This document shows positions 1 to 11,900 of a DNA stretch of 64,000 bases, piece by piece. How positions within the stretch are numbered: the stretch's first letter is position 1; every line of letters begins with the position of its first letter. The stretch covers positions 7,626,001-7,690,000 of the forward strand of contig NC_091053.1 of assembly GCF_963966145.1 (NCBI RefSeq), in the 5' to 3' direction. The notes beneath the pieces are model-generated. The model ran no database searches. It was not told the origin of the DNA and saw nothing but the letters and a program-made list of their open reading frames with translations. Both the position numbers and the translations under genes were made by a program. This DNA comes from Tenebrio molitor (taxonomy: Eukaryota > Arthropoda > Insecta > Coleoptera > Tenebrionidae).

Positions 1-105
1 TCGCCGCCTCGTCGGGGTGGTTTTTTTCGAAGGGACGGCTTCGCTCTCGCTCTCAGACACAATAGCGGTGTTTGGGTTTTCCACTAAATTCTTGTTCGAT
101 TCCAT
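1..105 (-). CDS. N-terminal 35 codons of an unknown gene, cut by the window edge
   Basis: On the minus strand an ATG at 105-103 opens a frame that stays open to base 1. It encodes a polar stretch beginning MESNKNLVEN, with an acidic run of alternating Ser and Glu and then a basic end (KK...RRR). The ATG is the first one after an in-frame TAG near position 220, which supports this start. There is no signal peptide or membrane segment, and the composition suggests an intracellular, disordered N-terminus. I do not recognise the family. The rest lies outside the window, and bases above 105 would hold its 5' UTR and promoter. Confidence 0.6.
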   Translation of the reverse strand, partial: MESNKNLVENPNTAIVSESESEAVPSKKTTPTRRR

Positions 106-2930
106 CACTAACTCAATTATTCGCGTTGTGCTCGTGACACGTAACAAATATATTTTTTGACACTTGAATGACACTCCACCTCGATTTATCGCCGCGACTT
201 TCTCACTGTTGTTCTTCTAATGGGGCGGCGGCGGTGGGCGGATTGTTGACGTGAGGTATCGACAAAACTTTGCCGATTTACTCGCCTGCTTGCTGATAGT
301 TTTCATAATGGTGGGGAGCTTTCTCGGACAGGTGTCCCATTGTGATGTCACGACACGGATATGACTTGTGAGAGTACAAAGGACAAATCCCGGGCCAGGA
401 TTCGGGATTTCACAACTCTCGTAATGGTCTATTTTTAATCGAACGGATGAAATGCAACTCCAGGATTTAATTTAATGAAATTGCTTCCGAAGCGAAGGTC
501 CAATTAGTAAATGATCGGTTTTTTTGGCGGTTTTTGTTTTTTGGAAAACTGGTTTTATTTCAATTACCGACTTTCCGAGACACAATAAGCAATTACATTT
601 TTTTCTCTCTTCGTACCTTGTCGATGATTTAACAATGGAATTAATGGAGCCCACGCTTGCTAATAATTTGCAACAGACTTCGTTTCTTTTCTTACATTTT
701 TGTGAGTAGGTGTAAAGAGATTTTTTTAAATTCAAACTCAAACAAGTAAACAAGAGTTACTTTATGCTTTTAAATTCCCCTCCCCCGCCCCTTCCTGTCT
801 AATCAAAAATATTTTCATATTCTACAATTTTTTTTGGAAGAATATTCACGAGTCCTGAGCCCAAATACGAACTGATAAGGCCGAAAACATATTTCTTTAA
901 CTGTACGACGCGACTCATTCCTTGGCAGCACCGAGATAACTTTTTATTGTCGTTTATGAGCCACCTGTGTGTTATGTTCAATAATTTATTGCGCATCTTT
1001 TATACCAGATAAGGACGCCAAAACGGGCCAAGTGTCAATTTTGACATCAGTTTATTTGAAATTAGTTGGTACAAAAATTGAGATAAAATTTTTAATGAGG
1101 TTAGATGACGCAAAGTTTCAAACAACTTTGGTAAATACATACCACTTCGGTCTCCTCCATTCTCGCCGAACAAATATGTGCTTGATCTTCTTACAACACA
1201 AAAAACTGACAAATATTTACTGAGTAATCAAGCGTACGAACGACAGCTTCGTTGCACGAAAGCTCGCTGTGCTTTCGTTGAGAGAGCGGCGCGCACTACA
1301 GGTTGGAGCTGGGGCAAACAGAGTCGGCATTTGGCAGACGCGAGGATCCTCCTCTCTCTGTGTTATTTAGCTTGGTGGTCTTTGTCTCCGGAAGGTAATG
1401 ATCGCCAAAAATTAATGATGGATACAGTGTAAATTTTCGGCTTGACGAAGAAACTGTGAAGTGAAAGGTTTTCGCTGTTTCATTGATACAACAAATGATT
1501 TGTGTTTCTTGATTGGTTCTAATCGATGCTTCATTCATACAACAATAGTTGTTTGTATATCAAAGATGTGAAATCGTACTTTGACGGACCGAGAGAAAAA
1601 TTGTCGTCAAGGCCGCTTTGCGGCCGAGGCAAGACAATCTCGAGGTCGTCAAAGGATTTCGTAGCCAAGGTGTACACAACATTTTTCCTACAATCGATGT
1701 AGAAAGTAGGTCTTTGCGCTTGCATTTGACAACGCAAAGTTGACGTTTTCCGAGGACTGTCACTTTGTCGCTCACGCGCGAAAAAATGTACAAAACGCTC
1801 GCTCTTCGAATTTTTTTGTTAAAATCAGATGTCCAGTGATTATTGTAACTAGTGACAACGAATAAACAGAAATTAAATATTTAAAGGTTTAGCCTTTGAA
1901 ACCTTAGGTCCTTGATGCAAAGAAGCCATCGATTTCATTAATGTCATCGGAGAGCGACTTATTGCGCAATCAGGCGATTCAAAATCAAAGAAATTCCTTT
2001 TCGAGAGGATTTCCCTTGCTATTCAACGTGGAAACGCTGCAAGCATTCGGGGCACATTTCCAGATTCCGCATTATTATCGAATTTTTTTATTGTAAACCA
2101 AAAATGTTATGTACTTAAGAAAACAATAATAACAATTACGATAATAAAAATTGCTGTTGTAGCTTATTTATGTTTTCGACCAGATATTATTAAACAAGAA
2201 AATTGTGTCAAGTTTATAACTCGCGACTTCACCCCAGTGAAATTTCTCACCAAGAGAGAGACGAAACTCCTCCCCAAAATATGTCTCCTAAAAATAAAAC
2301 CGAATTGCTGGCTCGCTTTAATTAAATAGTTGTCAGAAGAGCGAGAGAACACCCAACCTGACGTTTTAATTTTGTTTCGTAAATTAAGCCTCTTCGCGAC
2401 TTCTCTTCTCTTCAGGGATGTCTCTCACCTCTTTTAATTGTGAATTAATCGCCGCATAAATGGTCTTTGCTTGTTGGCCCATTAAGCCTGACAAACAAGC
2501 CCTCCTCTAATTGGAATTAAAAAGGCTTCGTTTAGAAAATGTTAGTAAATGTGCCGTTGGTGAGGTCGCAAAGCGGCGATTAATTTCATTTTGTAACTGC
2601 ACAGATGAAGCTCCGGTACAATAAAAAACAAACTCGAGAAAACAAAAGATATTTCAGTCTGCATGTTATTAAAATCACTTTTAAACATGCAGCCAATTTC
2701 TGGTTTTATTTTTCTTGAAGTTGTTTTCTTTGTTTGCAGGAGGGGTCTCATTTCCTGCTGGAAAACTTCCTGCCAGACGCTTTTTTCGTCGAAAATATCC
2801 AATAACGAGAAGTGAGGTGCTACTTTGCTCTTTGTTTCGAATCAACGAAAATTAAAATGTATCCAATGTCTTATGCCTATTCTCTTGTGTAATTATTCTG
2901 GTGATAATTGCACTTTAAAGTAAAAGAAAA
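106..2930. other. Intergenic, upstream of the partial gene
   Basis: No coding exon or transposon with clear ends was found. The first 300 bases include a short GGC-rich run (about 221-240), consistent with a 5' UTR or promoter of the gene at 1-105. A fold-back sequence lies at 1574-1661. The remainder is unremarkable AT-rich sequence. Confidence 0.4.
1574..1661. repeat. Short fold-back sequence with GC-rich loop
   Basis: Arms reading tttgacggaccgagag and the near complement ctcgaggtcgtcaaa surround a loop containing ggccgctttgcggccgagg. It resembles other hairpins in this window whose loops carry GCCGAGG-like words (see findings). Confidence 0.5.
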
Positions 2931-2934
2931 ACTA

Positions 2935-3190
2935 CAACATGTCAAAGAAACGTCAACGGGTGCTGTTGTTAACCTAGAAAATAACTTTTCCGATTTCGGC
3001 AAAGTTTACAGATGTTTACTGTACCTAATTGTAAGCAACAATTATCCGAGAATAATTAGTAAAATGAGTTTTACCATTAAAGATAAAGCATTAATAATTA
3101 TATAACAATTAATTAATTTTTAATAGATTCTTCGAGAGCTAGGCAACCAAAGAAACGACTGTGTATAGCAAGACAAACTTTTCGATAAAA
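2935..3190 (+). repeat. Dispersed repeat, family R3, copy 1
   Basis: The segment from about aacgtcaacgg to gactgtgtatagcaag aligns by eye with 14,450-14,690 (same strand) and with the opposite strand of 19,880-20,110. It shares blocks such as gatttcggcaaagttt and gactgtgtatagcaag. It has no coding capacity. It is probably a partial copy of the non-autonomous DNA transposon seen more fully at 14,165-14,757. Confidence 0.6.
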
Positions 3191-6100
3191 CAAAAGATGA
3201 GGAAAACAACAAAAGCAAAAATTATTCCGCTTTAAGGATATGTTATCTCTATCTGTAACTTAAAACTTTCACACTAAAAATATTCTACTTAGAGTTCTAA
3301 ATTAAATGATCTCTCTTGAATGGCTTGATCTTAACACAAACTTAACCTAAACCTGTCGAACGAGTAATAAATCCTTCTCAAACGTGTCTTGCCTTAATTT
3401 CCGACAATAACAGGATTACGGCAGTCTCATTTGCTACATACTACTGCATAAATTTGTCCTTAAAGCTCCATAATGTAGACACTTGCAAAAGCGTGTTAAA
3501 TCCTTTCCGCTGTTTTCATTACATAATGTTTATTATTCTACGGCATGAGAATTGTATAAAATCTGGAGAAATTTAATTCGTGACAAGCAAAGATTTTTCT
3601 TTAGTATGTTTGAAAGATGAGATAAGAGGTTAATGATGGAAGGTTCGGCCAGCCATATCAGTTATTTAATCTAAATAAAACTCTGTCCAAATAACAGTAT
3701 TATAAACTCCTTGTGATCATGCAACCAGCAATACACAATTGCAAGCAAGCCGATAATGTTAGGTATGGCTAGCCGTATCGAACATGATGGAAGTTGTCTT
3801 TGGTCCTCTCGTGTTTCCTTTCTTTTTATTTGTTGAGCAACTATTGTTCACAAATGTCCCAAACCCCACCATCTGCGAACACTCTTGCTCTGCGAGGATC
3901 CCATCTGGTGGGACTAGAGCCTCAGCCGAGATGCTGCACGTCTGCAGGTCTGGACCCAATATGAAACAGAAGCTTAGTAACGATTATTAAATGGCCGGTT
4001 GCGTTTATATTAGCTCGTATTTCATCTGGAAAGACGGGAAACAAATCTCCGCTTAGACTGAGAAATTCGCATTTTATGAAGAGTCATAAATCAGAATTAG
4101 AGTGAAATCGGGGGTTGAAACCGCGAAACATTTAATTCAGGGTTTTTAACTCGGACGACCTCGGATAAATTTAATATTCGGCAGGTTATTCGAAGAGGAA
4201 ACGAGTGTTTGTCGAGTTTAAGAAATCGAAAATGTTCGGGTTCGCTCTGATATCGATTTGACAATCCCAGAGATTATTTGATATAGGTAAATGTAATTAA
4301 TTCTTTGTGAAGTACGTCTTGGAATGGCGAGTTTATATTGTGTCTTGTAACGGGATCTGTTTGTTGATGAGGATGTCTGTCTGACCTCTGCGAAGTTATT
4401 AATAGTAAGATCCTGGTATAGGAGTGATGCCTAACTTTGTAGCAAAATTAGGAAACAAGGAGCTTACAACTATGTTCTAGATTTAATTAGAACGCCTGAT
4501 ATTGACATTGGTTATCATAACTTCTTGTTTTCACTTCCGGCCAAATTCCAGCTCAACTCCAATCCTCAATTAAACAGAATGTGCTAACAAATTCAAAGGG
4601 AAACACGGTACATAGTTAAAAGAAATGAACATGGACGTTTCTGAAATTTGTAGTATGACTACCGGTGAAAGTAGATACAAACTTTTTGCTTAGGTAGGTA
4701 AAAGTAGTAAAACATTAAACCTCAACTTCTTCCATCACAAAACACAAAAGGACCTATCTGCACTAAAAATGAAAGATTCGAAAATGACAACAGAAGTGAA
4801 AAAATTTAAAAATACATCCAAATGCCAAATTTGTGCTTAAGTTTATTCATATTTTTTGTTCCTGAGTTGAATAATTTTCATTTCCGACTTTTTAAACGAT
4901 CTCATCACAAATTCGAAAGAGCAACTCTTTCTCCTTCTCACCTGACAATTTCAATTCTTAATCGGCTGAATCACAACTTCATTTCACTTGTGAGAATTGT
5001 AAATTGTTTGTCATATACCATTATCGAAAGAAACAATTTTGTTATCACATTCTCGTGCATACTGACTCACACATCACAGACTCGTGTGTGCTCACAAACT
5101 CATCACAATCCGTATATTAGTCTTCAACCTTGATAAAAACAATTTAAAATCAAAATCACAAACGCGTCTTTTTTCTATTTATTGTGGCAAATTAATCTGT
5201 AACCAATTTGGTTTAAATTAGCCAAACGTCAAGTCTTCTTCTTCTGTTTATTTGTCTTGATTACATGTTTTCTACGTCATTATTTACTCACATCGATCCT
5301 CCATGACGTTATCTCACTAATCCCAGCGTTGCTATTTTATTTCCTTGAATCTGTTTACTCCAGTTAACAGCAACTCACTCGAGGGATGATACAATTTGTT
5401 CGAAAAAAATGAGAGTTTGTTTATACGAATTATCCGCCATCTTTGCCAATTTAGTCGAGCTTTTTTAGGAAACTCTCCAATAAAACGTAATGTTGTTAAT
5501 TGTGTGTATTAAGGCCGACTCGTGATTGATGATCTGCGCTGAAGTTATTTTTGCTCCATTTATTTCAATTAAGCGACAGACCAATCGAATTTTTTTTATC
5601 GAACGTTCCCGGTCCATTAATTTTTTTATTTCATGCTTTGCACTTTAAATAATTTTGTTCTTGTTAATTGTTACTTTATCACATACCAGAGTAGAGAGAT
5701 AAATAAATCTATAAAGCTTAGTGTTGTTTTTCGAGATTCGAAACATGTAGAGATTACGACGTTTAAATAATTTACTTTAAAAAAGGAACTGGATATTTAC
5801 ACAGCAGTGCATCATTTTAACGAAGCGAACCGCCTAACAAACAAGCACACAAGTATTGCTTAGGTTTAACATTTTTTAGTTTTTCAAGCAAACATGAAAA
5901 GCGTAGCTTCTTTTATTCCTTCAAAAAGCATATTTTTGTAAGATAAAAACCTGGTATTTAAAAGATTTTTTTAAGTTGATAAAACATTTCTCTCTTAAAT
6001 TTTATAATCAATTCATAGTTATTTTCGCTCCCATAAGTACAATAATAATGTAATGTAATGTAATGCCTTACCAAACTTATACAAACAGTAAAATTTAGAA

Positions 6101-6290
6101 CAGAAAATGAGTTCTTTAGACAAGATCTGATTTTAGACATAGGTATATGAATTAGCTTGCTTAATTTTTATCATTATTTACTTTATCGTAAGCGTGCGAT
6201 AAAACTGTATTATTGCACGTCCTGTAGTAATAGATATTTACGATACAAGTGTAATCGCACAAGTTTGTTAACGATCCGTTATCAGACGTG
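3191..6290. other. Intergenic, no gene recognised
   Basis: Only short, codon-poor open frames occur. A slightly GC-richer patch at 3,760-3,970 is open on both strands but matches nothing I recognise. A (TAATG)n microsatellite of about four units lies at 6047-6066. Confidence 0.4.
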
Positions 6291-6299
6291 TATTGTAGG

Positions 6300-6570
6300 T
6301 ACTAATAACCAAGAATTTAATATAGTAGGTAAAAATTCACAACAACTGTCTTCATTGGGAGTTAATTTCAAAAATTGTGTAATTAATATTTATAAAAAAT
6401 AGTAATACCAATTGTTCTTGTAGTTAAATGTTTATTAAAATTAAACTTTGACTAATTGGTTGTTATTATAAAAAAAGCGTGCGGTAATAAAAATCCGTGC
6501 GGTAATGAAGTTCTTATCTCATGCAAAATGGATGGGAGAAGTGTCACTTATCCCACGCGCGTAGAAAAAA
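6300..6570 (+). repeat. Dispersed repeat, copy A
   Basis: It matches 10,098-10,350 in the same orientation. Shared blocks include ataaccaagaattta, ttgttcttgtagtt and gaagttcttatctca, and both copies end in a stretch around tatcccacg. Both contain short near-direct repeats of the type cgtgcggtaatgaa. No terminal inverted repeat or coding potential is visible. Confidence 0.6.
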
Positions 6571-6649
6571 TGTATTACAGCACGGCTTGGGGTAAGGTAA
6601 ATCATCATCTGTTTGGAAGAAGTAAACTAGGATTTACCAGGCGGTCGTA

Positions 6650-8460
6650 GATTTAAAACATGTCTTCGCCAGTTTGTTTTTTATTTTTCCCTTCTAATTT
6701 TTATGTCTTCCAAACTTCCCGACTTGACAAACAATATACATCGTAAATGTCGCCACCACCCTTGTGTCGCTATCAAAAACGTGTAGAAAAATCCCCGACA
6801 CCTCGTTCTCGTTAAACGCGATACTCGCACAATTTTTAACCCTCATCCCCATTCACCCCAGACACTCACTAAGAAGAAATACGACGTGAAATTGCCACTC
6901 GGGTGTAATGTCTACCTTCTTATTCATTTCTCTTTGGTCGTTCCACATTTCCAGGAGTTAACACACGAATTTTTATCGTAAGTCCTGCAATTTAGGAATC
7001 ATCGTGTTAATTCCGTTGGGAATTTGAAATATGGTTGAATATTTCATTAGTTAACTAGAGGGAAGATATCTGCGGAGGTTCGCCGGGATAATGGACACAT
7101 CTAACGTAGTTATCCGGTCTTGATAGACCGGAGTTCATCCGGTTTTAACATATTATCGATCTAATCCGGTGTGTACGAAATAATTGTGTGAGTGCTAGCT
7201 ACTAAAACGTTTAAAGAGTGTTTTGGTTGAGGAACTTTAAAAGTAATTTGAGGCCAACCCCTTGATGGAGATTTTATGAAATTTTCTCGTCAACTCGGAA
7301 GCTTCAGCGTTTATTAAACGTGGAAATGCGGAAATTAAAAAGTGATTTTTTTCTATTTTGGCATTGATATTAGATTCCAGTTTGACTTTAAGATGTCTTA
7401 ATAAGAAACAGAGAAACAAAATAAGAAATGTATCCATGAAATATGGATGGTTGTAGAAAGACTTTTTTTTATATTTGAAATAAGATTTATATATTTTATG
7501 AAGTCTACACTGTTAACAGCTTTAACTTTTATTTAACAAATATCCGCAGTCCAGAAACAGTTTTACGAGTAATCGCATTTTGAGGCCTCGGCTATCGCCT
7601 CGGCGATATATTTTAGAAATTGTTTTTCGTAGTCTGTATATTATTCTTGTTGTTGCTGGTTGTTGTTGTTCTGGTGTTATTATGTTATTTTTAAATAAAG
7701 TAAACACACTGAAAGTAAAGTTTGAAGCTAATCTAAATATCAAAACACTAAACCTAGCGGGACTACATTCGGTTTAAATTTAGTCTTCGAGAACTGGGTT
7801 CAGAGCAAGACAGCTAGTTTTAATCTGAAATTGAATATTAAAATTCACCCGAAGGGCAAATTCGTTCGTTAGGCAAGTTACAAACATCGCTCTTGGAACT
7901 TCTCTGAATAAAAAGTCTGATAATTTTTTATTATTTTTTTAAACGTGAGATGTCTGAAGCGAATCAATGAAAGATGTGACACACCTGGCCGCGGAAAGAG
8001 AATAAATTTACTGGAGAAGTTATTTTATTTTCCGCCGAGTCGAATCTGAATAAAACGCTTTTCCCGGCCATTTCCCAAATTACGTTTGATTCCTCTAACA
8101 ATGTTATTTTATCCTTTCTGAACCTTTGGGATGGTTTCTCGTTTTAGAAACAGAGATGTTGAAATCTTTTTAAAATGGCGCTGAACTACTTTCAACTAGG
8201 ATACGATGGGATAGTTCCATGAATAAATCATAGTTGTACTTTTAGGGAAACGTTCGGATATTTATTACATTTCATAAGTTTGTTGGAGAAGATGAAAGAA
8301 GATGGGATTTGTCTCATAAATACGAAGTTCCGAGATGATGTATTAAAATATACTTTTGAGAAAAGCACCCGGTAAAAATATTCCATATACTTTACGATTA
8401 TGCGTAAAGATTTTTATTTGACAATAAATTTCAACGAAAACTTCTCGTACTTATCCAATT
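6650..8460. other. Intergenic, no gene recognised
   Basis: No exon was supported. At about 7,578-7,606 the sequence gaggcctcggctatcgcctc resembles the GC-rich loops of the fold-back sequences elsewhere, here without long arms. Confidence 0.35.
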
Positions 8461-8467
8461 ATTGACC

Positions 8468-8586
8468 CACGAGTATTGAAAATGCAACTCACAATACATT
8501 TGGAACGTAAACCTCGATATGGACGCGGTAAATATCCAGCTTTACGTTTCAAATGTATTGTGGGTTGCATTTTCAATTCCGCCGTG
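8468..8586. repeat. Palindromic element, about 119 bp
   Basis: The left arm contains ttgaaaatgcaactcacaat and the right arm the near complement attgtgggttgcattttcaa. The arms are about 45 bp and surround a short centre. It lies about 300 bp past the polyadenylation signal of the AGMO gene. Probably a small fold-back MITE. Confidence 0.65.
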
Positions 8587-8880
8587 ATTCACCTTGTATA
8601 AGCTCCGAGATCATGCTTTCTTTTTTTTTCCATTAATTAGTCTTTAGCTACGGCTTTGCTCGTCTTGAAAATCTTCCCTGAAGTCTCAAACAACAATTTA
8701 TTCTTGTATTAATTAAGAAAAGAAAAATTCACATCTTTCCACAACTTCCTAAGGGAGTTGTTTATATCTCCAACAAAGTCGGTCGCTCGAAGGAACACCA
8801 GAAAAATGAATTACCTATCTTAAATCAATCTCACTCTCTTGACAATAAAAAAATGAAACAATAATTGGAGTATTTCTTAT

Positions 8881-8886
8881 TTTATT
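8881..8886 (-). terminator. Polyadenylation signal AATAAA of the AGMO gene
   Basis: The plus strand reads TTTATT, so the minus-strand transcript carries AATAAA 98 bases after the stop codon at 8984, a normal 3' UTR distance. Confidence 0.55.
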
Positions 8887-8983
8887 CTTGAAAATTCATT
8901 CAAACAAATCACAATAAATATTTTAATACTATAGTTATAAATAACAAACCTACAAATCTATCAACAAAAGTACATCACAATTA

Positions 8984-11900
8984 TCAGTCAGTTCGACTTT
9001 TCATTTTGGTCGACATTTGCAAGATCTTGAAGCTTTGAAGGAGCCAGAACAGCCCTGACATCACAAAGAAAACTTCAGCCGTCAGGAGTAGAGACTCGTC
9101 CAAATCGGCAAACTCTATCCTCTGGATCGCAGTGACAAGAATCATGCAGCGAAGAACCTCGAGGATGCAAGCGTACGGAGTGTTGTCGAAAAGCAACCCG
9201 ATTGACGTCAGAGATGCGATGATGTACAACACAAATACCAGGACTGTGAGAGGGTTCAAGTTCTGAAACAGAAATCGACCGTGGTAGTCGACGATTTGAT
9301 GGTTTTGCACAGTTGGTAACATGTTAAAAAACGATAATAATCGAGTCAGGTGTGTCCATTATCTCGACGAGTCTCCACAGACATGTTTCAGTTAGGTAAT
9401 GAAATATTCAACACGACAAATTCCAAATGAAGTTAAGTCGATAATTACAAATTTTTGACGTACCAAGTATCGAGCGGCAAGCTCTTGAAATCCGTAAACC
9501 ACAACGCAGAAGTGGATGAGGAGGTAGAGGTTGCACCAGAGCGGCAACTGCACGTCGTATTTCTCCCTGGGTATCACCTGTAACAAGGAGTAAAGTGGAA
9601 TAGGCTTGGTTATGAGAAAGAGAGTTCAAAAGAATTTGAGCCACCAAAACATACTCTTTAATGCATTCATAGATATTTGCGATACAAGTGGGATAAGAAC
9701 ATTATTAACAAACGCGTGCGAAATTTACACAGTTTTGTTGTTTGGTGTATTGTACAGTCGCGAGCAATAAATTTTGGTTGTCAAGGTCATTCTTTGATGC
9801 AATGGAAGTGAAACGGGTATAACCTCTAATAAATTCTATTTGTCTTGTCTTGTCAAGATCTTGTCAACTTTTTGGAAGTCCCAACTGGGTTAACACCGTA
9901 GCTTCTGACACATTCGCGTCATCAGCGAGATAATTGTTACTATGTTAAAATACGATATTGGGGTCATAATTTTGAATGTTTAGTATAAAGCTTTGACAAT
10001 TTTTTTTTGATTGACGTTTCATTAACATTGGCCCTAATTAAGCCCGCAAAATTTGTAATTTTTGACAGCTCGCGACTGTACAAATTTTATCTACTAAATA
10101 ATAACCAAGAATTTAGTGTAGTAGGTAAAAATTCACAGCTTAAATTTATTTAACAAATTGCAAAAATTATCTTATGTCAATTGTTCTTGTAGTTCAATGT
10201 TTATTAAATTAAAATTTTGATTATTGTTGTTATTACAAAAAAGCGCGCGGTAATGTAAATCCGTGTGGTAATGAAAATGCGTCCGGTAATGAAGTTCTTA
10301 TCTCACGCAAAATGGGATAAGTGTTATTTATCCCACGGGCGTAGCCAAAAAAAAAATTAAGTTGTAACAATATCATTTTTATACATAATTAGGACGAAGA
10401 AACATTCGAGACAAATACAAAAAATATTCTTGATTATTAATACCGAGCGATCATTTAAAAAATAAATCGAGTTTGTTTTGGAGCCTATGCTGTAGCATGG
10501 GTTGCCATAGGTAACACGCCGACTCGATTTATTTTTTAATTGTATGTATTGAAAACGATCTAATGGTAGTGACTTTCTAAATATATTTCAAATAATAAAA
10601 TTGAAACACCAAATGTCTCTTACTGAGACAATAACAAGTATTGTAAAATACGATCTTTTAGACAAATGAGAAAATAATTAAATTAAATGTGAAACTCAAA
10701 AAGAAACAATTCTGTTTTTAACTACATTAAATTGTTAATTTTCTCTGAAACATAATTAAATTTTCGAACGACGTAAATAAATAATTATTTTCTGTCTGAA
10801 CATAAATAATTAAAAATAAGCATCCACCCATCTTTTCTTTATGCAATGTTTTTAAATAAGAATTTTTGAAACAAAGTCATTACCAACACTTTTTCATTGT
10901 GAATTAATGAATTTCTAATGTCCTGTGTGAAGAATTTTTGCAAAACTCTTTTTTTTAAATTAATATATTGCATAGTGTTACATACTGATAATTTTTAAAA
11001 TAATTCGGCAATAACCATTACACATGTGTAGAGGTATTGGACTCTCTCATGGGCTGTGACCTTGGAATATCTTCGCGAGCGATAAAATTTGTAAATGGAA
11101 ACTGAAAACGTCGCCTACTTTACATGCAAATAGATGAGAGAGAGAGACAACACTAACGTAACAAGACTATGTTTTCCGGTCGGTTTGTAGCGCCTACTTG
11201 AGACCAATATTCGTCGCAGATATGACTCATAGCCCATGAGAAAATCCAAGACCTCTAAAATATTATACTTGTCCTACTATGTAAAAATGTCACCTGAATG
11301 CTCACTTACCTTTATTTTGTCTTCGTCGAGTCCCAGCCGAGGTTTTCCTGGTTGCCAGCTAGGTCCGTAGAATATTGCAGCAAACTTGTGTTGCCAACAA
11401 CTCATTTGTTTGAATTTTTGGGCAACATAAAATGTGTAAAATGTCTGCAACGTAAGTAGAAAAAAGAACATTGGTATTTTTTAAAGAAATTAGTGTGAAG
11501 TGTTGCAAAAACGAAAAAGAGGAGCTGAAAGCGACCTACCTGTAAATGGAGGATGTTGAAGGATGGCTGATTCATGACCAGTCCGTAGACAATCTCTTCA
11601 TCTGGACATTCTTCGCTGAAAGTTCCAAAAAGTCGGTCCCAAATTATCAAAACGCCACCATAATTCTTGTCGAGGCAGTAGATGTTGGCTCCTGTAAAGA
11701 TACAAATAAAATGATTGGATTCTTCCATTTTCCAAAAAAAAATTCTAGTTGGGGGAGTCAAGCAAGTTTGATTTAGTTCTAGATTTTGAAGTAAAGTCAA
11801 AAGGAAAAGCTTCCTCACCGTGATGGACTCTATGATGTTGGGGAGTGTTAAAAATAAATTCGAGTGGCCCCAGAGTCTTCACCGTTTTGGTGTGTATCCA

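Noticed and set aside
3759..3990. Overlapping open frames on both strands in a GC-richer patch
   Set aside because: No known motif, no splice context, and the two strands are equally open, which fits composition rather than coding.
4822..5133. 103-codon plus-strand frame
   Set aside because: AT-rich, low-complexity residues and no domain or gene context.
11546..11776. Plus-strand frame of 76 codons
   Set aside because: Mirror of AGMO exon 6 on the minus strand.
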